This document shows, piece after piece, positions 57,205 to 64,000 of a stretch of 64,000 bases of DNA; within the stretch, counting starts at the first letter, position 1; every line of letters begins with the position of its first letter. This DNA comes from Sphingobium sp. B2D3C (GTDB taxonomy: Bacteria; Pseudomonadota; Alphaproteobacteria; Sphingomonadales; Sphingomonadaceae). The stretch spans positions 1,922,001 to 1,986,000 of the forward strand of contig NZ_JAOQOK010000001.1 in assembly GCF_025961835.1 (NCBI RefSeq), read 5' to 3'. The translations under genes were made by a program, and so were the position numbers. Under the pieces are notes generated by a model. The model had not been told where the DNA came from. It searched no databases and saw nothing but the letters and a program-made list of their open reading frames with translations.

Positions 57205-57908
57205 TGCATGGTCTCCGACACGGGCTGGCCAGTTACGGGATTGGGCGCGTGGAATGGCGGGAGCGTGCGATCCGGGAAGGCCCGCGTACTCGTCGACGGG
57301 CGATCCGGCGGCATGGCCTTGCTGGCCGCGCTACGTGTCAGCCCCTCGCCGGGCTTGAGCCGTGCCCAGCCCTTTTCATAAGGCGCCACGAAATTGATGT
57401 AGAGGTGCAACCGCGCGATCTTCCACACGCCGTCTTCCTTCACATACTCATTCTCGTAAATGCCGTCGCGCCACTCGGAATGCTGCTTGTGCTGGCCGAG
57501 CATTCCGAGGTCCCGCCACCGTGCCTTGGCGCTGCGGCCATCGGGCGCGACATCCACGACCGGCTGGAGCGTCACCCACTCATTGAGCTGGCCATAGATC
57601 AGCCCATCCTGCCCGCCATGCAGGGCCTTCAGATAATCGCGGATGCGGTCCTTGCCGATATAGACGCCATCGGCGCCGATCTCGATGCTGCCCTTGTCCG
57701 CGAACAGGTCGGCCGCGTCCTGCCACAGGCCCCGATCGAGATAATAGCCAAAGGCGCGCTGCAGCTTCATCACCGCGCGGGCGCCCTCCAGTTTCTCGAC
57801 GCGCGTGGTGAGCGTGTCGATCTCCCGGTCTACGGCGGTTTGCGCCTGCATCGGCCCAGCCGCGATGAGCAGCGCCAGCCCTAGTCCCAGCGATGCCGCA
57901 CGTCTCAT
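57201..57908 (-). CDS. Secreted SnoaL/NTF2-like protein 3
   Basis: 235 residues with a signal peptide ending GPMQAQ. The SnoaL_4-like domain has RAFGYYLDRGLWQDAADLFADKG, IEIGADGVYIGKDRIRDYL, NEWVTLQPVVDVAPDGRSA and YENEYVKEDGVWKIARLHLY. The end reads FHAPNPVTGQPV. It is the shortest of the three paralogues, lacking the long tail of protein 1. It overlaps the DUF8021/SMP-30 fusion gene and the second paralogue by 4 bp each. Confidence 0.85.
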   Translation of the reverse strand: MRRAASLGLGLALLIAAGPMQAQTAVDREIDTLTTRVEKLEGARAVMKLQRAFGYYLDRGLWQDAADLFADKGSIEIGADGVYIGKDRIRDYLKALHGGQDGLIYGQLNEWVTLQPVVDVAPDGRSAKARWRDLGMLGQHKQHSEWRDGIYENEYVKEDGVWKIARLHLYINFVAPYEKGWARLKPGEGLTRSAASKAMPPDRPSTSTRAFPDRTLPPFHAPNPVTGQPVSETMQ

Positions 57909-59707
57909 CGCAGTTCTCCCAACGGCACGGCGCGCAAGGCGAAGGCGCCTGGGTCCTGCCCCTTGAGGGCGGGATCGAAGAGGAAGCGGCCCTTGCTCTC
58001 CACCGCATAGGCAAAGCCATCGAAGTGGGTGACGCCGGGCACGCCATCCATGCCGTCCTTGAGCAGTTTCACGGTCACATCATCTCCTTCGATGGTGAGC
58101 AGGCTGATCCGCCCTGCCGGCCCTTCGGCCTGCAGGAAGCGGTTGCCCCCGATGGGCCGCAGGCCGTCCGGCCCGTTGAGCGGCTGCGAGACATTGAGCT
58201 TCGTCAGGCCGGCAAAGCTGCCATCCGCGCGCCGATTGACCCGCAGCATCGTGTTCTGCCGGACATTGTTGACGTAGAGCGTGCCATCCTCGCTGAAGGC
58301 GATGCCATCGACACCGCCGAGCAGGGCCTTATCCTCGACCAGCAGCGACACCGCCTCTGCACCCGGCGCAAGCGTGAAGATGCGCCCATTGGTGGTCTCG
58401 GCGATATAAGCCGTGCCATCCTTGGCGAGCGCGATGTCATTACACGCACTGGCCGGCGCAGGCATCTCGTAGCGCTTCTTGAGATCGCCCGATGCGAGGT
58501 CGAAGGCGACGAGCGCGGACACCGCCCCTGCCTGCCCCATCGGCACCGAGCAGGCCCAAAGTGTGTTGGTCCGCTCGTCGACGAGCACGCCCAGCACCGC
58601 CGCCAGCTTGTTCTTCTCGTCCGGGCGGATCCAGGCGATGGCCTGCGCGCTACCCGGTACAGCGCGGTAGATATTGCCCTTGAAGCTGCTGATGTAGAAA
58701 TTGCCCTTGGAATCGACGTCGGCATTCTCGGGGAACACGCCCTTGTCCGCGACGATGATGTCCTTCGGCAGCGGCTTGGCGAACGGTGCGGGCATGAGAT
58801 AGGGCACTTCGTTGGAGATCGTCTCGATCCGCGCGATGCGGCCATTGGCGATCTTGAAGATGCTCACAAAACCGACGGTGCGCGCATAATGGGCCTCAGC
58901 CGGGTAGCTCTGGCCGTCCCGCCCGGTGAACTGCATCTGCGCCCCGGAGAGGTCGCGATAGCCGATCGCGGCGACCAGCCCGCGTGCCTCGTCGACGGCC
59001 ACGACCTCATGGCGCAGCGCCTCGACCTCGCCGAACAGGCCGCGCGTCAAAGGCGCCGCACAGCCGGCGCCCTTTGCACTTTTGGCGGCCAGCAGCCCGG
59101 TCACCGGCACGCCATTCTCGATGGTCGTGCAGCCCTTGTCGAAGCTGACCGCCGGTCCTTCCCCATTCGCGGCGACAGAGGAGAAATAAGCATCAACCAG
59201 CGCCGTCATTTGAGCGCGCGGCAAACGTGCCTTCGGGCTGAGGCTGCTCGTCAGGCTCTTGGCCGGCGCGTAGGTAACCGGATCACCGAAGGGCTGGCGC
59301 CCCTGCTTGCGACGAATGAAGGATTGCACGGCGGCGATCCGGCCGTCCCGCGTCGCCATATCCATCGCGTAAAAGCCGGGCTGGCCATGATCCTCGACAG
59401 AACCGAACCAGACCACGCGGCCCGTCTGGCTGTCCGTCACCACCAGCGGCGCATCATCGACCGCCTTGATGGTGACCCAGGAGCTTTCGCCGATGCGCAC
59501 CGGCACGCTGTTCTCGGCGTAGAGCACCGGGTCGGCCCATGCCACGCCGACCGGATCGGCCTTGGCTATCGCGCTCATAAAGCTGCCCGCGAGCTGGCTG
59601 AGGCAGGCGGAGTCGCAAGGCGCAGAAGATTGTGCCGTGGTCTGCGCCATGGCCGGCGCGGTGACGAGCGCGCAGAGCGCGGCTGCGGTGAGAAACGCGC
59701 GCCTCAT
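57905..59707 (-). CDS. Secreted fusion of DUF8021-like domain and SMP-30/gluconolactonase-type propeller
   Basis: 600 residues with a signal peptide ending PAMAQ. Residues about 25-265 form a four-cysteine domain (CDSAC, KGCTTIENG, GAGCAAPL) that matches the neighbouring protein in order and spacing, including DPLTG-like DSQTGRVVWFGSVEDHGQPGFYAM. From about 280 a beta-propeller of SMP-30/gluconolactonase type follows (FPENADVDSKGNFYISSFKG, ACNDIALAKDGTAYIAETTNG, GVDGIAFSEDGTLYVNNV). SMP-30 enzymes open lactones using a divalent metal. The start overlaps the preceding gene by 4 bp. The exact fusion is unfamiliar to me. Confidence 0.8.
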   Translation of the reverse strand: MRRAFLTAAALCALVTAPAMAQTTAQSSAPCDSACLSQLAGSFMSAIAKADPVGVAWADPVLYAENSVPVRIGESSWVTIKAVDDAPLVVTDSQTGRVVWFGSVEDHGQPGFYAMDMATRDGRIAAVQSFIRRKQGRQPFGDPVTYAPAKSLTSSLSPKARLPRAQMTALVDAYFSSVAANGEGPAVSFDKGCTTIENGVPVTGLLAAKSAKGAGCAAPLTRGLFGEVEALRHEVVAVDEARGLVAAIGYRDLSGAQMQFTGRDGQSYPAEAHYARTVGFVSIFKIANGRIARIETISNEVPYLMPAPFAKPLPKDIIVADKGVFPENADVDSKGNFYISSFKGNIYRAVPGSAQAIAWIRPDEKNKLAAVLGVLVDERTNTLWACSVPMGQAGAVSALVAFDLASGDLKKRYEMPAPASACNDIALAKDGTAYIAETTNGRIFTLAPGAEAVSLLVEDKALLGGVDGIAFSEDGTLYVNNVRQNTMLRVNRRADGSFAGLTKLNVSQPLNGPDGLRPIGGNRFLQAEGPAGRISLLTIEGDDVTVKLLKDGMDGVPGVTHFDGFAYAVESKGRFLFDPALKGQDPGAFALRAVPLGELR

Positions 59708-60741
59708 TCGCCCTGCTCCCCATGCTCGCGGCCGGTCGCCCAGGGATTGTGCATGAAATAGGGCACATAGGTGAACACGGCCTCGATCTCCTGAATCGCG
59801 CCGTCTCTCACGCGGAAGGCTTCCAAGAGCGTGATCGAGTTCGGCCATTTGAGCGCGGTCTTCATCTCGCGCCCGTCGGTCAGCTTGTAGCGGTCCACCT
59901 CATTGTCATGATCGAAGAAGCCGGAGGCAATGACGACGCCGCGCTCCTCGTCGACGAGAGGGAAGCGCCTCTCGCGGATGCGCTTGTTGATGTAGTAGAT
60001 GCCGAGCTTGAACTGTTCGAGGCAGCCCGAGGCCAGCGAGGCCGCATTGCCATTCGCGCCCGGCTCGGCGGAAACGCCCTTGCCCGGCGCGGTCGTGCTG
60101 ATGCCGTTCTCCAGCCGCCCGCAATCGTCCGTGAACGGCGCGAACACCGTTCCGTCATTTCGCTCGACGGTGTTGAAATAGCTCTGCGCAACCGCAATCA
60201 GCCGCGCCCGTGAGACGCGCTGATCGGGCGGCAAAACCTCGTTGAAGGCAGGGTGATGCGCGACCTTGTCCGGATCGCCAAAGGGCGCCGGCAGGCCGGT
60301 GCGGCGATGCACGACCGTCTCGATCTGGTCGATCTTGTCGTCCTGCACGCGCATCCGCATCGCATAATATGCGGGCTCGCCATGCTCCCACACGACGCCG
60401 AACCAGGCGACCTGCCCGGTGAGCGGATCGGCGGCTTCGAGGCCCGTCGGCGCGACCTTGCTGATCGAGCGCCACAGGCCCTTGCCGATCGGGATGACGA
60501 CATTGTTCTCGGTAAACTGCACGTCCGCCGCGAGCTTGAGGGACGAGGGGTCCTTCCTCGCCAGCGCCGCCATATAATCGTGCGCATAGCCGATCAGGCA
60601 GTCGCGATTGCAGGTCGGAATATTGACGGCGCTGCGCTCGCCAAAGGCCTGCGCCATGGCTGGTGTCGCCGTCGTTGCCAGAAGCGCGGCGCCTGCCGCG
60701 ACCATCAGCCGCGTGTGCCAGCGGTGAACCCTGTTGCTCAC
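59704..60741 (-). CDS. Secreted DUF8021-like protein, first gene of the six-gene operon
   Basis: 345 residues from a GTG at 60741 with AGGAGGGG upstream. The signal peptide ends TPAMAQ. The four cysteines (CNRDC, DDCGRLENG, SGCLEQF) suggest two disulfides, in the same pattern as the N-terminal half of the next gene. DPLTGQVAWFGVVWEHGEPAYYAMRM and FTYVPYFMHNPW are also shared. The fold is probably SnoaL-related; function unknown. It begins the operon that ends with the quinohemoprotein dehydrogenase, 223 bp after the oxidase genes. Confidence 0.8.
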   Translation of the reverse strand: MSNRVHRWHTRLMVAAGAALLATTATPAMAQAFGERSAVNIPTCNRDCLIGYAHDYMAALARKDPSSLKLAADVQFTENNVVIPIGKGLWRSISKVAPTGLEAADPLTGQVAWFGVVWEHGEPAYYAMRMRVQDDKIDQIETVVHRRTGLPAPFGDPDKVAHHPAFNEVLPPDQRVSRARLIAVAQSYFNTVERNDGTVFAPFTDDCGRLENGISTTAPGKGVSAEPGANGNAASLASGCLEQFKLGIYYINKRIRERRFPLVDEERGVVIASGFFDHDNEVDRYKLTDGREMKTALKWPNSITLLEAFRVRDGAIQEIEAVFTYVPYFMHNPWATGREHGEQGE

Positions 60742-60809
60742 AAATTTCCCCTCCTGTCGCCTTCCGCCCAGCGATGCCTGCACTGATCGCTTGTTACGGA
60801 GCGGGGCCA

Positions 60810-60838
60810 CCATAGGAGGCGTTTCGCGCGCTTGTCAC
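60810..60838 (-). promoter_or_regulatory. Possible promoter of the six-gene periplasmic operon
   Basis: On the minus strand GTGACA (60838-60833) is separated by 17 bases from CTATGG (60815-60810), a weak sigma-70-like pair 69 bp before the GTG start. CGCG repeats flank the -35-like element (CGCGTGACAAGCGCG) and might be an operator. The 223-bp spacer 60742-60964 contains no other recognisable gene. Confidence 0.3.
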
Positions 60839-60964
60839 GCGCTGAAGGTCGGAAAAGCCGCGGATTTCCAGATCAGCCCGGCGAATGTCCGGCTCGATCA
60901 AGGTCGCTCTGAGGGGCCAGCGTCGAGAGCGCGTCCGGCGGCCTCCTCCCGTCAGGGCGAGCCC

Positions 60965-61282
60965 TCACGTGCAGATGGTCGCGGTGAGGACCGGAATGCC
61001 GGTATACAAGATGCTGACCAGACCGGTGACGGCGCTGGCAAAGGCCAGCCAGGCCAGCAGGTCCATACGACCGGAGCGGGGCCGAAAGACCCAGCATAGC
61101 CATGCCGCCGCGCCGACCGAAACCAGGTAGATGACGACCAGCACCACCCGCGCGGCGCTCACGCTGGCGAGGCGTGCATCGTCCCAGCCCCAGGCGCAGG
61201 CGAGGCCCTGCACGGCATATAGCAGCGCAAATGCCGCCGCCCAGGCGATCAACCCTGCCATCGCTCTGAACAGCGCAGTCAT
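60965..61282 (-). CDS. Small membrane subunit of the heme-copper oxidase cluster
   Basis: This 105-residue protein has three hydrophobic segments (ALFRAMAGLIAWAAAFALLYAV, VVLVVIYLVSVGAAAWLCWVF, DLLAWLAFASAVTGLVSILYTGIPVL). I recognise no precise family. Its ATG overlaps the stop of the oxidase subunit I+III gene (ATGA), so it is probably a fourth-subunit-like component (CoxP or subunit IV position). It is the last gene of the oxidase unit before the 223-bp spacer. Confidence 0.7.
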   Translation of the reverse strand: MTALFRAMAGLIAWAAAFALLYAVQGLACAWGWDDARLASVSAARVVLVVIYLVSVGAAAWLCWVFRPRSGRMDLLAWLAFASAVTGLVSILYTGIPVLTATICT

Positions 61283-63732
61283 GCCAGCAGTCCGGGAAGA
61301 TGGGTGCACATGAGCGTGATAGCGCAAACGGCAATGGCATAATCCGCCCAGAGCCGTGCGATCCTGGGCTCGGCACCATGGGTGGCGGCCACAAATCCTG
61401 CCCGACACCGTTGCCAGACGAACAGGCCGATCAGCAGAGCGAGTGCCGCATGGAGTATGGCATAGCCGAGCAGCACGGCCACCACCGCCCCATAAGCATG
61501 CAGCGTGGGCGCGGGGGCCAGCAGCCAGGCCGTCACGATCAACGCAGCCAGCAGCGTCGCCAGTCCACCCCCGGCAATGGCAACATGGCGCAGGCGGCGG
61601 CCGAACAGCGTGGCCATCCCCGCCCCCACGATCCCCGCCAGAAAAATCGGGAGGGAAGGCAGGACGAGCGCCGGCGGGGGCCAGTTCGGGGCGATGATCC
61701 AGAGAAAGGCATGGCCGAACAGGAGCGCGCCGAAGAAGGTGCCATTGGCGAACAGCAGGAACACGCTGCCCCACCAGCCGGGCGATCCGCCTATCTCGGC
61801 ATGGGGCGGCGCCTCGACCCCATGTCCGATGGGCAGCGCGCCGCGAACCTGCTTGTCGCCAAGGAGCCACGCCCAGCGCCAGCCAAGCGCCGCCAGCAGG
61901 ATGAGCGGCACCGGCGTCAAGATGTAGAGCTTGAACAGCATCAGCAGGAAGAAGCTGCCGGTAACCATCGCCGTCCACAAAGGCAGCGTCGTGTTGCCCG
62001 GCAGGACGACGATGTGCTCCACCCGCCCGCTTGCCGTGTCGACGGCCAGCGTCTCGCGCCAGCCATGGCGGGGCTCGGCGAGATAGCCCTCCCCGCGCGC
62101 CAGCGAAAGCGCAAGGTCGGGCGCCTTTTCGAGCGGCTCGCGGTCATCGACATGGGGCAGGCTCGCGATGTTGTAGGATGGCGGCGGCAGCATCATCGCC
62201 CATTCCAGCGTGCCCGCATTCCACGGATTGCGGCGGGTGCGCGGCGCGTGGAAAATCTGCAGCGCGATATCGATGACGAACAGGGCCACGCCGGTCGCCA
62301 TCACAAAGCCGCCGACCGACGAGAGCAGATTGTAGCCCGTCCAGCCGAGCCCCTCGGGATAGCTGTCGATGCGGCGGGGCTGGCCGAGCAGGCCGACCAG
62401 ATGCATCAGGAAAAAGGTCAGGTGAAAGCCGGTGAAGATCAGCCAGAAGGCCGCCTTGCCGAGCGTGTAGCTATACTGCCGCCCCGTAAAATGCCCGAGC
62501 CAGTAATAGGCCGCCGCCAGCATCGGGAAGACGAAGCCGCCGAACAGCACATAATGGAGATGCGCGGTGACGAAGGCGCTGTCATGCGCCTGCCAGTTGA
62601 ACGGCACCATGGCGACCATCACGCCGGTCAACCCGCCCATCACGAAGGTGACAAAGAAGCCGACCAGATACAGCATCGGCAGCTTCATCTGCGGCCGGCC
62701 GGCCCATAGCGTGCCCAGCCAAGCGAAGATCTGTACGCCGGTCGGCACCGCCACCAGCGTCGAGGCGGCGGAGAAGAAAGCCAGCGCCATATGGGGAATG
62801 CCGACGGTGAACATGTGGTGGACCCACAGCCCGAAACTCAGGAAGCCGAGCGCCAGGATTGCCGCGACGATCCAGCCATATCCAAGGATGCGGGTCCGCG
62901 CCATGACCGGCAGGATCGTCGAGATCGCGCCCGCTGCGGGCAGGAAGATGATGTAGACCTCGGGGTGTCCGAACAACCAGAAGAGGTGCTGCCACAGCAG
63001 GGAGTCCCCGCCGCGCGCCGCGTCGAAGAACGGCCAGCCGAACGCGCGTTCCAGTTCGAGCAGGATGGAGCCGAGGATGAGCGGCGGGAAGCCGATCAGC
63101 ATCATCAGCGCCGTCACCAGCATGTACCAGGCGAACAGCGGCATCCGATCCAGCGACATGCCGGGCGCCCGCAGTTTGAGGATCGAGACGACGATGTCGA
63201 CCGCCGTCACCATCGCGGAAATCTCCACAAAGGTGATGCCGAGCAGCCAGAAGTCGGAATTGATGCCCGGCGAATAGGGTTTGGACGAGAGCGGCGTATA
63301 CATGAACCAGCCCGCATCGGGCGCGATGCCCAGCAGCATCGCCACGATCAGCATGGTTCCGCCGAACAGATAGCACCACCAGCCATAGGCCGTGATGCGC
63401 GGGAAGGCGAGATCGCGCGCACCCAGCATCTTGGGGAGCATGTACATCGCGAACCCTTCGAACATGGGGATCGCGAACAGGAACATCATGATGCTGCCAT
63501 GCATCGTGAACAGCTGGTTGTAGATATCCGGCCCGACAAAGGCGCTGCCCGGCGTCGCCAGCTGGGCGCGGATCAGCATCGCCAGCAGACCGCCGATCAG
63601 GAAGAAGATGAAGGCGGTTACCATCAACCGCACGCCGATCACGCTGTGATTGACCGTCGAGATGGTGCCCCGCCAGCCGCGCGGCGTTCCCCAGATGCGC
63701 TCAAGGGCACGATGAAGCTGGAGCGCCTTCAC
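61279..63732 (-). CDS. Cytochrome c oxidase subunit I fused to subunit III-like domain
   Basis: Terminal oxidase core, 817 residues. The subunit I part (1 to about 540) has the heme ligands His78, His391 and His393, and CuB ligands His256 (with Tyr260 in GHPEVY), His305 and His306. Asp107 (GARDLAFPR) at the D-channel entrance is kept. The K-channel lysine of the usual PTGVK motif is Gln334 (PTGVQIFAW). About seven further helices after residue 590 resemble subunit III. The GTG start overlaps the subunit II stop (GTGA). The layout resembles alternative CoxMN-type oxidases. Confidence 0.88.
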   Translation of the reverse strand: MKALQLHRALERIWGTPRGWRGTISTVNHSVIGVRLMVTAFIFFLIGGLLAMLIRAQLATPGSAFVGPDIYNQLFTMHGSIMMFLFAIPMFEGFAMYMLPKMLGARDLAFPRITAYGWWCYLFGGTMLIVAMLLGIAPDAGWFMYTPLSSKPYSPGINSDFWLLGITFVEISAMVTAVDIVVSILKLRAPGMSLDRMPLFAWYMLVTALMMLIGFPPLILGSILLELERAFGWPFFDAARGGDSLLWQHLFWLFGHPEVYIIFLPAAGAISTILPVMARTRILGYGWIVAAILALGFLSFGLWVHHMFTVGIPHMALAFFSAASTLVAVPTGVQIFAWLGTLWAGRPQMKLPMLYLVGFFVTFVMGGLTGVMVAMVPFNWQAHDSAFVTAHLHYVLFGGFVFPMLAAAYYWLGHFTGRQYSYTLGKAAFWLIFTGFHLTFFLMHLVGLLGQPRRIDSYPEGLGWTGYNLLSSVGGFVMATGVALFVIDIALQIFHAPRTRRNPWNAGTLEWAMMLPPPSYNIASLPHVDDREPLEKAPDLALSLARGEGYLAEPRHGWRETLAVDTASGRVEHIVVLPGNTTLPLWTAMVTGSFFLLMLFKLYILTPVPLILLAALGWRWAWLLGDKQVRGALPIGHGVEAPPHAEIGGSPGWWGSVFLLFANGTFFGALLFGHAFLWIIAPNWPPPALVLPSLPIFLAGIVGAGMATLFGRRLRHVAIAGGGLATLLAALIVTAWLLAPAPTLHAYGAVVAVLLGYAILHAALALLIGLFVWQRCRAGFVAATHGAEPRIARLWADYAIAVCAITLMCTHLPGLLA

Positions 63733-64000
63733 TGCCCCTCCCCCGCCACAAAGCGCGCCCAGCCCGCCTCATCATGCGCGACGACGCGGAAGGCGTGACC
63801 CGTGTGCCCGGGGCCGCAAAACTCGGCGCACAGGCCGTGATAAACGCCCGGCACGTTGGCCTCGATGCGCAGGACGTTGCGGTGGCCGGGAATGGCATCC
63901 ATCTTGCCCGCAAGGCGCGGCACCCAGAAAGCGTGAATGACGTCACGCGTCCACAGTTCGACATCAACCGGTCGGCCGGCGGGAATGTTGAGCACATCCT
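63729..64000 (-). CDS. Cytochrome c oxidase subunit II, 5' end outside the window
   Basis: C-terminal part of the CuA-bearing subunit; the gene continues past base 64000. DVIHAFWVPRLAGKMDAIPG holds the first CuA His, and the second loop reads CAEFCGPGHTGHAF. The spacing C-x3-C-x3-H-x2 is normal, but the last ligand position, Met in standard CuA sites, is His. It overlaps the subunit I+III gene by 4 bp. The electron donor is presumably a cytochrome c. Confidence 0.88.
   Translation of the reverse strand, partial: DVLNIPAGRPVDVELWTRDVIHAFWVPRLAGKMDAIPGHRNVLRIEANVPGVYHGLCAEFCGPGHTGHAFRVVAHDEAGWARFVAGEGQ

Noticed and set aside
57893..59761. 622-codon plus-strand frame opposite the DUF8021/SMP-30 fusion
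   Set aside because: Composition is that of an antisense shadow; the minus-strand gene has a signal peptide, propeller repeats and operon overlaps.

Overview
The window is GC-rich, densely coded chromosomal DNA of an alphaproteobacterium, most likely of the Sphingomonadaceae (Sphingobium/Novosphingobium/Sphingomonas relatives). The reasons are a DUF1476 gene beside bolA and a monothiol glutaredoxin, a fused ThiS-ThiG protein, an alphaproteobacterial-type RpoH promoter before dnaK, HslV with a short propeptide, many PQQ/SnoaL periplasmic proteins, and three families of palindromic intergenic repeats. No phage, insertion sequence, CRISPR array or rRNA was seen. The genus is inference.

Layout. 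1-5.2 kb: end of cmk, rpsA, ihfB, tRNA-Leu(UAA), a solute-binding lipoprotein and a DUF4112 protein. 5.2-8.4 kb: nadA-DUF2254-nadC on the minus strand. 8.5-16 kb: a membrane protein, an MBL-fold hydrolase, a gene-free spacer that looks like a sigma-54-driven small RNA locus, then grxD, bolA, DUF1476, leuD, leuC and a CoA-transferase pair. 16-21 kb: csbD-like, thiSG, aroQ, accB-accC, a GNAT gene and arsC. 21-26.5 kb: a Tat-exported molybdenum hydroxylase (large and small subunits) divergent from xdhC and a MocA-like nucleotidyltransferase. 26.5-35 kb: kup, the ccmCDEFGHI cytochrome c maturation operon, and rodA. 35-43.5 kb: a membrane PQQ dehydrogenase, purF, an SDR and dnaK-dnaJ. 43.4-50.7 kb: a copper chaperone, an orphan glycosyltransferase next to tRNA-Val(CAC), a YqhA-type protein, hslV-hslU, an enoyl-CoA hydratase and a diguanylate cyclase.

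50.8-64 kb is the most unusual region. Two convergent quinohemoprotein alcohol dehydrogenases flank a small gene. One is the last gene of a six-gene minus-strand operon, mostly with 4-base stop/start overlaps. The other five genes encode three tandem secreted SnoaL/NTF2-like paralogues, a secreted fusion of a four-cysteine DUF8021-like domain to an SMP-30-type propeller, and a free-standing DUF8021-like protein. Directly upstream on the same strand is a divergent heme-copper oxidase: subunit II with His in place of the CuA Met, a fused subunit I+III with Gln in place of the K-channel Lys, and a 105-residue third membrane subunit. My reading, which is inference, is a self-contained periplasmic oxidation module. 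Secreted NTF2-fold and lactonase-like proteins and a PQQ/heme dehydrogenase would act on an unknown alcohol or aromatic substrate and pass electrons through cytochrome c to a dedicated oxidase. The ccm operon, copper chaperone and membrane PQQ dehydrogenase elsewhere in the window fit a PQQ/cytochrome-c-based periplasmic metabolism. No PQQ biosynthesis genes are present here.
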